NCBI RefSeq assembly: GCF_016909155.1
Contig: NZ_JAFBFG010000002.1
Location: 62,001-126,000, forward strand
From: Chryseomicrobium aureum
GTDB lineage: Bacteria; Bacillota; Bacilli; Bacillales_A; Planococcaceae
Reading direction: 5' to 3'
DNA length: 64,000 nt
Each line of letters opens with the position of its first letter. Position 1 is the stretch's first letter. Position numbers and translations under genes: made by a program. Shown here in pieces: positions 8,116 through 15,535 of the stretch. The notes beneath the pieces were generated by a model. It worked only from the letters and a program-made list of their open reading frames with translations. It searched no databases and was not told the origin of the DNA.

Positions 8116-9579
8116 ATGATAACATTTTTTGTCGCTATTCTTTTATTAATTGTCGGCTATTTTACATATGGTAAATACGTCGAGAAAGTTTTTGGAGAGA
8201 AAGAAGAGCGGCCAACACCCGCATATGTCAATGCAGATGGGGTAGATTACGTTCCCATGTCAACTCCAAGAAACTCTTTAATCCAACTTTTAAATATTGC
8301 TGGAGTAGGCCCAGTATTTGGACCGATTGCAGGAGCCCTCTATGGACCTGTGGCATTTATTTGGATTGTCATCGGCTGCATTTTTGCTGGTGCTGTTCAT
8401 GATTATTTGACGGGTATGATCAGTATTCGAAATCGGGGGGCACACTTGCCAGAACTCGCAAGTCGTTTTTTAGGAAAACATATGCGCCATATTGTAAACG
8501 TTTTCGCACTTTTATTATTAGTCTTAGTAGGTACCGTATTTGTTACATCACCTGCTATGCTTCTCTATAACTTGATGGATGCTCGGTTCAGTATCGTCAT
8601 TATTACATTCGTGATCTTTGCCTATTATATACTCGCAACACTGTTGCCGGTTGATAAAATCATTGGTCGCTTCTATCCATTTTTCGGAGCTCTTCTGGTC
8701 ATATCAGCGCTAGGAGTAGGAATTGGAATGGTCGTTACGGGTGCACCGATACCGGAACTGACGCTTCAAAACATGCACCCGAATAACTTACCAATCTTCC
8801 CGTTATTGTTCTTTACAATAACGTGTGGGGCATTATCTGGATTTCATGCAACGCAGTCACCAATCATCTCTCGTACGACACAAAATGAAAAGCAAGGTCG
8901 TAAAATTTTCTACGGTATGATGATTGCTGAAGGAATCATTGCTATGATCTGGGCGGCAGCGGCAATGGCTCTGTTCAATGGTTATGGTGGCCTATCTGCA
9001 ATGCTTGCAGCAGGTGGACCAGCAGCAGTAGTAAGTGAAGTTTCTCTTCTGATGATGGGAACAATCGGGGGGACACTTGCAATTTTAGGTGTCATCATCT
9101 TACCGATCACGTCGGGCGATACAGCTTTCCGTGCAGCTCGAATGATCATCGCTGATTATTTCAAAATTGGTCAGGCGAAAATTTTAAAGCGTTTATGGAT
9201 TGCCATCCCACTATTTGTGATTTCGTATGCGTTGACACAAATTGATTTCAACTTGTTGTGGCGCTATTTCTCTTGGGCAAACCAAGTGACGGCAGTCATC
9301 GCATTATGGATAGGAGCAATGTATCTGTTCTTGCAGTACAAGAATCACTGGATTGCAACAGTACCTGCTATTTTCATGACTGCTATGGTATTCGTTTATA
9401 TTGTATACGAGCCAACCATGGGCTTTGGCCAGTCTTTGGCTGTTTCGTATAGTGCAGGAGCGATTGCTGCTATTTTAATCACAGTCGCGTTCTTCTTTTA
9501 CGCTAATAAGAAACGGGGAACTGAATTCATCTTAGAAGATGATGTATCAGGTTTTAAAGGCACAGCCTATCAAAATTAG
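8116..9579 (+). CDS. CstA-family carbon starvation/pyruvate transporter, copy 1
   Basis: An integral membrane carrier of the CstA/BtsT family, 487 residues and about 13 hydrophobic segments. In E. coli members of this family import pyruvate or peptides. Motifs seen: VDYVPMSTPRNSLIQLLNIAGVGPVFGPIAGALYGP (residues about 43-78), AGAVHDYLTGMISIRNRG, GFHATQSPIISRTT and LPITSGDTAFRAARMII. An earlier in-frame ATG would add a 21-residue basic tail; the chosen ATG has AAGGAGG and begins directly with a membrane helix. It is shorter than copy 2 (578 aa) and has no small partner gene next to it. Confidence 0.9.
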   Translation: MITFFVAILLLIVGYFTYGKYVEKVFGEKEERPTPAYVNADGVDYVPMSTPRNSLIQLLNIAGVGPVFGPIAGALYGPVAFIWIVIGCIFAGAVHDYLTGMISIRNRGAHLPELASRFLGKHMRHIVNVFALLLLVLVGTVFVTSPAMLLYNLMDARFSIVIITFVIFAYYILATLLPVDKIIGRFYPFFGALLVISALGVGIGMVVTGAPIPELTLQNMHPNNLPIFPLLFFTITCGALSGFHATQSPIISRTTQNEKQGRKIFYGMMIAEGIIAMIWAAAAMALFNGYGGLSAMLAAGGPAAVVSEVSLLMMGTIGGTLAILGVIILPITSGDTAFRAARMIIADYFKIGQAKILKRLWIAIPLFVISYALTQIDFNLLWRYFSWANQVTAVIALWIGAMYLFLQYKNHWIATVPAIFMTAMVFVYIVYEPTMGFGQSLAVSYSAGAIAAILITVAFFFYANKKRGTEFILEDDVSGFKGTAYQN

Positions 9580-9585
9580 ATGAAA

Positions 9586-9624
9586 AGCCACACTGTGACG
9601 ATGGTCGCACAGTGTGGCTTTTTT
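9586..9624. terminator. bidirectional terminator
   Basis: A 12-base perfect stem, AGCCACACTGTG/CACAGTGTGGCT, is followed by a T run rightward and preceded by an A run, serving cstA copy 1 and the convergent NRDE gene whose stop it touches. Confidence 0.93.
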
Positions 9625-10387
9625 AGTGGAGCTGAAATACATGGATAGCAGTTGTTGTCAATTCACCAACGCTATAGGTTCGCTCTTCAAAATGGACGTT
9701 ACCGTCGTGCGCTACGAGGATTACCGTCGTACAACGTGTGCCGTAATTTGGCATATGAATGAAAGCGGGAGACAACTTGCGTTCAAGGTCAAGGCCGACT
9801 CCAGTGTCCGGAAGTTTATGGTCAGGTGCCTGTTCAGACGTTCGCATCAACTCAAAAAGCACAGAAGGGTCTAGGAGAGTTGTAGATGACACATATTCGT
9901 TTAGGTGTGTACGAGCTTTGTCCACTTTCGGCCAAGGTGTGTTTAAGAACTTGTTGCTAAGAGCATGTGTGCCTTCTTCAATAGGGTGTCCTGAAGGAAG
10001 CATGTTGCTATAGTAGTGCAGTTCGTCTATGGTTCCTGCGAGCAAGTTGAACCCATTGTAACACGTTTTTTGTGCCTCTAGTTTATCAATAAACGTTGAA
10101 GCGTGTTCCGTAGACGTTAAAAAATCTTTCACTATCTCACCACGTGAAATTAAATCCTGTTGCACACTTAATGGGTCTCTATAATTTGTCAGTGCTGCAA
10201 GTCGTCCTGTTTTTGTAACGCCAAGCCAGGTCCCTCCGGCATGGAGATCTTTTCCGGCTAGAAGTTCAGGATGCTCTTCCCAAAAGCGAGCAGGCTTAGT
10301 TGGACGGTCATAAAATTCATCTCGGTTTGCAGCTAAAATCAGTGAATAGGTTGGATGTTGCTGAAGATGGAAGGCGATCAGGCACAT
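9623..10387 (-). CDS. NRDE/TANGO2 family protein
   Basis: A 254-residue protein beginning MCLIAF, with the family's namesake NRDEF in LILAANRDEFYDRPT (near residue 20) and GGTWLGVTKTGRLAALTNYRDP. This is the Ntn-hydrolase-like NRDE (TANGO2, DUF833) family. Cys2 would be the N-terminal nucleophile if the Met is removed. Eukaryotic relatives are linked to haem and lipid handling, while the bacterial role is unsettled. A longer frame exists, but AGGGGGAA six bases before MCLIAF and the conserved Cys2 decide the start. Monocistronic. Confidence 0.88.
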   Translation of the reverse strand: MCLIAFHLQQHPTYSLILAANRDEFYDRPTKPARFWEEHPELLAGKDLHAGGTWLGVTKTGRLAALTNYRDPLSVQQDLISRGEIVKDFLTSTEHASTFIDKLEAQKTCYNGFNLLAGTIDELHYYSNMLPSGHPIEEGTHALSNKFLNTPWPKVDKARTHLNEYVSSTTLLDPSVLFELMRTSEQAPDHKLPDTGVGLDLERKLSPAFIHMPNYGTRCTTVILVAHDGNVHFEERTYSVGELTTTAIHVFQLH

Positions 10388-10505
10388 CCGATGTTCCCCC
10401 TGTCGAAGTGATTTTTTCTTACTATACCATGAAGGTTTCCGGAGTGGCATTAATTCGCATGACCCTCTAGACTAATAGAAACGACTTAGGAAAGAAGGGA
10501 AATTT

Positions 10506-11231
10506 ATGGAGCGAGAAGCAGCCATTGAATTTACAGGTGTATCCATGAAACGAGGAGAACAAGAAGTTTTAAAAGGCGTTACCGGCTATTTCCCAAAAGG
10601 AAAAATCACAACACTTGTAGGTCCGTCCGGTGCTGGAAAATCAACTTTATTGAAGTTGTGCAATGGTTTACTTAGTCCGAATACTGGCGAAATTCTTGTT
10701 CTTGGAAAGAACGTCGAAGAATGGGAACCAGTCGAATTGCGCACGCGTGCCAGCATGGCTCTTCAAAGTGCGCCGATGATCAGTGGAACTGTCGAGGAGA
10801 ATTTGACACTTCCTTATGCATTGCAAGGAGCAGAAGTTGATGTTGAAAAGATGCGTAAAGTGATTCAAGAGGTGGGTCTTGATCCAGATTATTTGCAGCG
10901 CGATAGCCGCGACCTTTCCGGTGGTCAGCGTCAGAAAGTTTCCATTGCACGGACACTTCTGATGGAACCGGAAATCTTGTTGTTAGATGAAATCACATCA
11001 GCTCTCGACCGCGTATCTCGTCAGGAAGTGGAAGAGTTGATCGCGCATATTCATAAAACGTTTGGTACAACGATTATTTGGATTACGCACAACTTAGAGC
11101 AAGCAGAACGAATCGGTCACTATACATGGGTAATGATTGACGGTCAGCTCATCGAACAAGGCGAGAGTTCATTGTTAAACGAATCCACAGATCCAGCTGT
11201 ACAGCAATTTGTAAGGGGCATTAATTTATGA
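10506..11231 (+). CDS. FetA-like ABC transporter ATP-binding protein
   Basis: The ATPase half of a FetAB/YbbLM-type exporter, 241 residues. It has Walker A GPSGAGKST (about 39-47), a Q-loop in SMALQSAPMISGTVEENL, signature LSGGQRQKVSIARTLL, Walker B ILLLDEITSALD and the switch His in ITHNLEQA. The DEIT in place of DEPT is typical of this subgroup. In E. coli the FetAB pair is linked to iron export and peroxide resistance; here the substrate is inferred only from the family. It overlaps the permease gene by four bases (ATGA), so the subunits are coupled. Confidence 0.87.
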   Translation: MEREAAIEFTGVSMKRGEQEVLKGVTGYFPKGKITTLVGPSGAGKSTLLKLCNGLLSPNTGEILVLGKNVEEWEPVELRTRASMALQSAPMISGTVEENLTLPYALQGAEVDVEKMRKVIQEVGLDPDYLQRDSRDLSGGQRQKVSIARTLLMEPEILLLDEITSALDRVSRQEVEELIAHIHKTFGTTIIWITHNLEQAERIGHYTWVMIDGQLIEQGESSLLNESTDPAVQQFVRGINL

Positions 11232-11989
11232 CATATGGAACACTCGCGCTCACTTTAATTTTTGTTTTGATCCCGTTAGTATTATCCAAAACCTTACGTT
11301 TGGATTTAGAACGAGATACGTTGATTGCTACTGTCCGTTCTATTGTTCAACTAATCGCGATTGGGTATATTTTAAAGTTCGTATTCGACTCCGAAAGCTT
11401 TATTTATATACTCCTTATGGTTGCGCTCATGATTGTGGCAGCGACGCTAAATGTTCGGAAAAAAGGAAAGTCGATTCCGGGCATCACGTGGAAAGTAGCA
11501 GTGACGCTTATTTTCGTAGAGGTACTAACGCAGGGAATCTTAATCGGCTTTTCCATCACACCAGCCACTCCTCAGTACGTCATTCCTATCAGTGGAATGG
11601 TCATCGGAAACTCGATGGTGCTGGCTATTCTGTTTTTGAACCGATTCACTTCAGAGATTGAAAGTCACGAAGATCAAATTGAACTCATTTTATCTTTAGG
11701 AGGAACACCGAAACAAGCGATACACACACGTTTGATTCAAGCAATCAAGACAAGTATGATACCGACGATTGAAAGTCAAAAAACGATGGGTCTCGTGCAA
11801 CTTCCTGGAATGATGAGTGGGCAGATCATTGCAGGGGCAGACTCGATTCAAGCTGTGCAATTCCAGTTGTTAATCGTGTTCTTAATTTTAACGACTGCTG
11901 CAGTGACCAGCATTGCACAAGGTTTCCTTTCCTATCCAACACTCTTTAATGAACGTTACCAATTACTTCAGGAAGGAAGAACTAGATGA
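11228..11989 (+). CDS. FetB-like (UPF0014) ABC permease
   Basis: The membrane half of the exporter, 253 residues with about seven helices. It carries the UPF0014 hallmarks: LRLDLERDTLIATVRSIVQLIAIGYIL near the start, PISGMVIGNSM (about 119-129), LSLGGTPKQAI and the PTIESQKTMGLVQLPGMMSGQIIAGADS block (178-205). The last is the likely ATPase contact and the most conserved stretch of the family. It follows its ATPase with a four-base overlap and overlaps rlmA by four bases at its end, an operon of three. Confidence 0.88.
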   Translation: MTYGTLALTLIFVLIPLVLSKTLRLDLERDTLIATVRSIVQLIAIGYILKFVFDSESFIYILLMVALMIVAATLNVRKKGKSIPGITWKVAVTLIFVEVLTQGILIGFSITPATPQYVIPISGMVIGNSMVLAILFLNRFTSEIESHEDQIELILSLGGTPKQAIHTRLIQAIKTSMIPTIESQKTMGLVQLPGMMSGQIIAGADSIQAVQFQLLIVFLILTTAAVTSIAQGFLSYPTLFNERYQLLQEGRTR

Positions 11990-12852
11990 TTTCAAAAAAA
12001 CAACGAGCGTTAACGCAACTACAGAGTTTAGACTTTGTGCTTCGATGCCCGCATTGTCAGAAGGCAGCTCAGGCTACCGATACCGGTATGACATGTGAGA
12101 ATCATCATACGTTTGATGTGGCCAAACAAGGCTACCTTCACTTGGCGGGGACTGTGGCGAAGAGTCGTTACACAAAAGAATTGTTTAGAGCTAGACAGGC
12201 ACTACTTTCAGAAACGAGATTTTTCAATCCGGTGATTTCTGAGATTGCAACGTGGATAGAAGGTGAGTCCTCTTTGTCATCACCTCTACTCGTAGACATG
12301 GGCTGCGGGGAAGGGACACATCTGGCAGGTATTCTAGAACAAGTAAAAAGTGGTCGGGGTATTGGAATAGATCTTGCGAAAGAAGGAATTCAATTAGCAA
12401 CGAATCACGACGTCGATGCACTCTGGCTCGTTGCGGATTTGGCTAAATCTCCTGTTCAAGAGCACTCCGTGGATGTCGTATTGAATATTCTTTCTCCAGC
12501 AAACCATCAAGAGTTTAGACGTATACTGAAAGCTGGTGGGTACGTGGTGAAGGTGATTCCAAATGCACAGTACTTAGAGGAACTCAGGAAGTTCTTTTAT
12601 GCGGGAACTGACAAAGAAACGTATGAAAACGAAGGCGCAAAAGAGCAGTTTGAGAAGACGTTGGAGACTGTTCATGTCAGTCGACAGAACTATAGTGTCG
12701 AGTTGACCGATGAGCAGTGGCGCGACCTCATTGCGATGACGCCTCTTACTTGGAATGCACCACCTGAGCAAGTGAACGAGTTTATCGAACTGGCGTTACC
12801 ATCAGTTACTGTGGATTTGACGGTTTTGGTCGGGAAGTTGAAGAAAAGCTAA
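11986..12852 (+). CDS. rlmA: 23S rRNA (guanine-N1) methyltransferase, RlmA family
   Basis: A SAM-dependent methyltransferase acting on a guanine of 23S rRNA hairpin 35 (G745 in E. coli RlmAI, G748 in TlrB-type enzymes; which one is not decided). The N-terminal zinc finger is CPHCQKA…CENHHTFDVAKQGYLHLA (residues 20-53). Next comes KSRYTKELFRARQALL, then the SAM site LVDMGCGEGTHLAGIL (about 98-113), and VLNILSPANHQEFRRILKAGG. Length (288) is usual for the family. Why it is coupled to a metal-type ABC exporter is unknown; the four-base overlap shows they are co-expressed. Confidence 0.9.
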   Translation: MISKKQRALTQLQSLDFVLRCPHCQKAAQATDTGMTCENHHTFDVAKQGYLHLAGTVAKSRYTKELFRARQALLSETRFFNPVISEIATWIEGESSLSSPLLVDMGCGEGTHLAGILEQVKSGRGIGIDLAKEGIQLATNHDVDALWLVADLAKSPVQEHSVDVVLNILSPANHQEFRRILKAGGYVVKVIPNAQYLEELRKFFYAGTDKETYENEGAKEQFEKTLETVHVSRQNYSVELTDEQWRDLIAMTPLTWNAPPEQVNEFIELALPSVTVDLTVLVGKLKKS

Positions 12853-12856
12853 TTGG

Positions 12857-12892
12857 ACAGGGTCCGCTCCGAGGAGCGAACCCTGTTTTTTT
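12857..12892 (+). terminator. terminator after rlmA
   Basis: ACAGGGT/ACCCTGT and CGCTC/GAGCG stacked stems with single-base bulges are followed by seven T residues. Confidence 0.92.
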
Positions 12893-12930
12893 GCTGTATA
12901 GTGCGTGATTAGTTTCCATAATACGACTTC

Positions 12931-12993
12931 GGTAGAATAAATTGCGGTTTGGGTAGAACAAATCGTGATTTGGGTAGAATAAATCTTAGTTAC
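12931..12993. repeat. three tandem 21-bp degenerate repeats
   Basis: Three units of exactly 21 bases begin at 12931, 12952 and 12973, each starting GGTAGAA(T/C)AAAT. On the minus strand they read as a heptapeptide of pattern x-x-I-Tyr/Cys-Ser-Thr-Gln. A weaker fourth unit precedes them at 12910-12930. They lie in the spacer between the rlmA terminator and the DUF1129 gene. No ribosome site supports translation. Confidence 0.8.
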
Positions 12994-13027
12994 GTCCGAT
13001 GAACGCCCGCTCACCCACCCAAACTCT

Positions 13028-13714
13028 TTACGAACCCCACTCCGTTCGCTTCAATATCCACGATGTTAACAAGAAAATCGCCCCAACACCGATAGAAGAC
13101 GCTGGTGGAAAGGGTGCATACGGTCCGAAATAAGGTAAGAAATAATTCGAGAGACCAATTGCTGCCATGGCAAGAGCGCCTAGAACACCTGGGCAGACAT
13201 ATTCTTTCCAACGAGATTTCAAGCTTGCCTCTTCAAATGCGGTTTTGTGCAATTGACGGAACACTAAGCGAATCAAGAGCCACACAATGAACACCATCAA
13301 CCCAACTTGAATCAACGATGGAATCAAGTATATACGATCATCTGGCATTTCATCGAAGTAGGCAATCGCAGCCATAATAACCCCGCGCGCGATAAAGTAG
13401 TATGCAAGCAACTGGAACGCCATGCGTCCCCAAAACTTCACCATGTCGCGTTTCTCTTCTTGCGGAATTTGTTCGATGACGTCATCAGCGTAAGCCTTTG
13501 GATCCTCTCCAAATACATCTTTTGCAGATTTTCCGTCTTCTTGTGCTTCAAGCAAGTGATCAAGCATATCCATCAAGACTTCTTCACTCTTTTGCTCGGA
13601 CAATAGAAGCTTCGTTCGGATATAAACCATCAATTGCTCGTAATACACTTTATTTGGAACATGTAATAACTCGCGTTTTTCATTGTTCAGTTTGATTAAC
13701 TCATGTGCTTTCAT
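13028..13714 (-). CDS. DUF1129 family membrane protein
   Basis: A 228-residue protein with a soluble first half and about four transmembrane helices in the second. The N-terminal part (MKAHELIKLNNEKRELL…VYYEQLMVYIRTKLLLSEQKSEEVLMDMLDHLLEAQEDGKSAKDVFGEDPKAY) matches the DUF1129 arrangement of a helical domain with a D(M/L)LDHLLEAQ motif and GKSAKDVFG. Such genes commonly follow PadR regulators in Firmicutes, as here, where the start codon overlaps the padR stop (ATGA). The frame extends further upstream, but AAAGGAGG marks this ATG. The role is unknown; it may be a membrane stress or export component controlled by the PadR partner. Confidence 0.82.
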   Translation of the reverse strand: MKAHELIKLNNEKRELLHVPNKVYYEQLMVYIRTKLLLSEQKSEEVLMDMLDHLLEAQEDGKSAKDVFGEDPKAYADDVIEQIPQEEKRDMVKFWGRMAFQLLAYYFIARGVIMAAIAYFDEMPDDRIYLIPSLIQVGLMVFIVWLLIRLVFRQLHKTAFEEASLKSRWKEYVCPGVLGALAMAAIGLSNYFLPYFGPYAPFPPASSIGVGAIFLLTSWILKRTEWGS

Positions 13715-14040
13715 TCGCTTTCCTCCTTTAATAATGCATGTAGTGGGACAGACAGCAATTGCCACTCGTTGCGAATGGTTGCCAATGTGGCTTGTCCACT
13801 TTGTGTGATGGAATAGTATTTGCGATTTGGTCCAGACTCAGATGGACGCATTTCACTGACGATCAAGCCCTGTTTTTGCAACCGTAACAAGACCGGATAA
13901 ATGGTGCCTTCTGGGACATCGGGAAGACCGGAATCCTGTAACTTCCTGGATAATTCATATCCATACACAGTCTGTTTATCGATAACTGCAAGAACACATC
14001 CGTCAAGAAAACCTTTCAGTAGTTGACTGCGAACTGTCAT
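13711..14040 (-). CDS. PadR-family transcriptional regulator
   Basis: A 109-residue winged-helix repressor. The sequence QLLKGFLDGCVLAVIDKQTVYGYELSRKLQ…LPDVPEGTIYPVLLRLQKQGLI covers helices 1-3 and the PEGTIYPVLLRL recognition helix typical of PadR. It is followed by GPNRKYYSIT, the wing. A short C-terminal helix should dimerise. The frame is open for ten codons upstream, but AAGGAGG lies six bases before this ATG. It is probably autoregulatory: two near-identical inverted repeats sit just upstream. It is translationally coupled to the DUF1129 gene. Confidence 0.92.
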   Translation of the reverse strand: MTVRSQLLKGFLDGCVLAVIDKQTVYGYELSRKLQDSGLPDVPEGTIYPVLLRLQKQGLIVSEMRPSESGPNRKYYSITQSGQATLATIRNEWQLLSVPLHALLKEESE

Positions 14041-14053
14041 AGCGCTCCTCCTT

Positions 14054-14112
14054 GCTAGTTTGTAATGCAAGATAGCGGGGTGAAAAAATAGCTACTTGGT
14101 AATGCAAAGTAG
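14054..14112 (-). promoter_or_regulatory. pair of candidate PadR operators
   Basis: Two inverted repeats, 14054-14076 (ends GCTA/TAGC) and 14092-14112 (ends CTACTT/AAGTAG), share the centre GTAATGCAA in the same orientation. Centre spacing is about 37 bases. They flank the region where the padR promoter should lie, and the first overlaps the ribosome-site side. Autorepression is inferred from position and symmetry. Confidence 0.6.
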
Positions 14113-14234
14113 TTAATTACAGTCTACTGTGTGAGAAATGGGAAGTCAACTAAAACCTTGAAATTCTATTGACACATCTTCCTTCAATGCGTTAAAGTGG
14201 TAAAAAGCTTTGAAGACCGAACTAAATACGCAAT

Positions 14235-14344
14235 TTCTTATCGCGAGAGGTAGAGGGACTGGCCCTACGACACCTCAGCAACCAGCTGCAAAGCAGTATG
14301 GTGCTAATTCCAGCAGAACCATTGTGTTCTGATAGATAAGAGGG
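14235..14344 (+). ncRNA. SAM-I (S-box) riboswitch of the methionine operon
   Basis: The S-box core is plain: CTTATCGCGAGAGGTAGAGG, GACTGGCCC, ACACCTCAGCAACC, GGTGCTAATTCCAGCAGA and the closing GATAAGAG that pairs with CTTATC to form P1. The 3' P1 strand can alternatively pair with the CTTCTTAT arm of the terminator that follows, giving the usual antiterminator. SAM binding should therefore turn the operon off. It precedes metI, which fits. Confidence 0.97.
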
Positions 14345-14358
14345 ATAGAATTGATTAC

Positions 14359-14391
14359 ACGCCTTCTTATTTTTAATAAGAGGGCGTTTTT
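14359..14391 (+). terminator. riboswitch-controlled terminator
   Basis: ACGCC and TCTTATT arms pair with AATAAGA and GGCGT (single T/G mismatch) and are followed by TTTTT. The left arm is the part sequestered by the antiterminator, and the ribosome site of metI lies 21 bases further on. Confidence 0.93.
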
Positions 14392-14422
14392 CTATGCCCT
14401 CCACTACTTAGGAGGAGTAAAT

Positions 14423-15535
14423 ATGACACATCAACTAGAAACCAAACTCGCACAAGCCGGGAACCGAAGTGACTCAGCAACCGGAGCAGTGAGCCTTCCT
14501 ATTCATCTCTCAACAGCCTACATCCACCCAGGAATCGGGCAATCAACGGGGTATGATTACTCGCGAACTGCTAATCCTACGCGAACTGCCCTCGAGCTAA
14601 CACTGGCGGACCTTGAAAGAGGTGATCATGGTTTTGCCTTCAGTTCAGGAATGGCGGCTGTTCACGCCGTACTTCAGTTATTTAAGTTGGGTGATGAGCT
14701 AGTGGTATCCGAAGACTTATACGGAGGGAGCTACCGGTTATTCCATCAGTTAGAAGAACGGACGGGTTTACACTTCCGTTATGTAGACACTTCAAAGCTT
14801 CAGTCAATCGAGGCTGCCATCACTGAGCGCACAAAAGCAGTGTTCATCGAATCTCCAACGAATCCATTGATGAAAGAAACAGATATTCAAGCTGTTGCCG
14901 AACTGGCAAAAGGACACGAAATCCTGCTGATCGTCGATAACACTTTCTATACACCAATTCTGCAGCAACCGATCACGCTAGGAGCAGACATTGTCATTCA
15001 TAGTGCGACGAAGTATTTGGGTGGCCACAATGATGTGTTAGCAGGTGCTGTTATTACAAAAGGACAGGCACTTGGTGAGCAACTCACAATCATTCAAAAT
15101 TCAATCGGGGCCGTACCTAGTCCGTTAGACTGTTGGCTATTAGTGAGAAGTCTTAAAACGTTGGGTCTCCGAGTCGAGCGCCAACAACAAAATGCACAGA
15201 AACTTGCAGAGTTCTTAACACAACACGTAGCAATCGATTCCGTCTTGTATCCAGGGAAAGGCGGAATGTTATCGTTTCGGTTACAGAAAGAAGAGTGGGT
15301 ACCACAATTCCTCGAGCGTCTTACACTCATTGCATTTGCAGAAAGTCTTGGTGGAGTTGAAAGCTTCATCACCTACCCGACAACACAAACCCATGCCGAT
15401 ATTCCGGTAGCGGAGCGTGAACGAGTCGGAATCTGCGGAAGACTTCTTCGTTTTTCTGTAGGCATTGAACATGTGGACGATTTGAAAGCAGAACTGCAAC
15501 ATATTTTAGATGGGTTAGTAGGTGAAGCCGAATGA
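14423..15535 (+). CDS. metI: cystathionine gamma-synthase / O-acetylhomoserine thiolyase
   Basis: A PLP enzyme of the Cys/Met metabolism family, 370 residues, that joins an activated homoserine with cysteine or sulfide. It closely tracks B. subtilis MetI throughout: ETKLAQAGNRSDSATGAVS, STGYDYSRTANPTR, FSSGMAAVHAV, ESPTNPLMKE, VDNTFYTPILQQP, and the PLP lysine at Lys197 in HSATKYLGGHND. It ends with GGVESFITYPTTQTHADIP. The frame opens 24 codons earlier inside the terminator; the AGGAGG before this ATG sets the start. First gene of the SAM-riboswitch operon, overlapping the next by four bases. The usual partner metC is absent here. Confidence 0.95.
   Translation: MTHQLETKLAQAGNRSDSATGAVSLPIHLSTAYIHPGIGQSTGYDYSRTANPTRTALELTLADLERGDHGFAFSSGMAAVHAVLQLFKLGDELVVSEDLYGGSYRLFHQLEERTGLHFRYVDTSKLQSIEAAITERTKAVFIESPTNPLMKETDIQAVAELAKGHEILLIVDNTFYTPILQQPITLGADIVIHSATKYLGGHNDVLAGAVITKGQALGEQLTIIQNSIGAVPSPLDCWLLVRSLKTLGLRVERQQQNAQKLAEFLTQHVAIDSVLYPGKGGMLSFRLQKEEWVPQFLERLTLIAFAESLGGVESFITYPTTQTHADIPVAERERVGICGRLLRFSVGIEHVDDLKAELQHILDGLVGEAE

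Noticed and set aside
12802-13014. A 70-residue minus-strand frame with IYSTQ-type repeats
   Set aside because: No ribosome site; it crosses the rlmA terminator and enters rlmA antisense. Kept only as a repeat.
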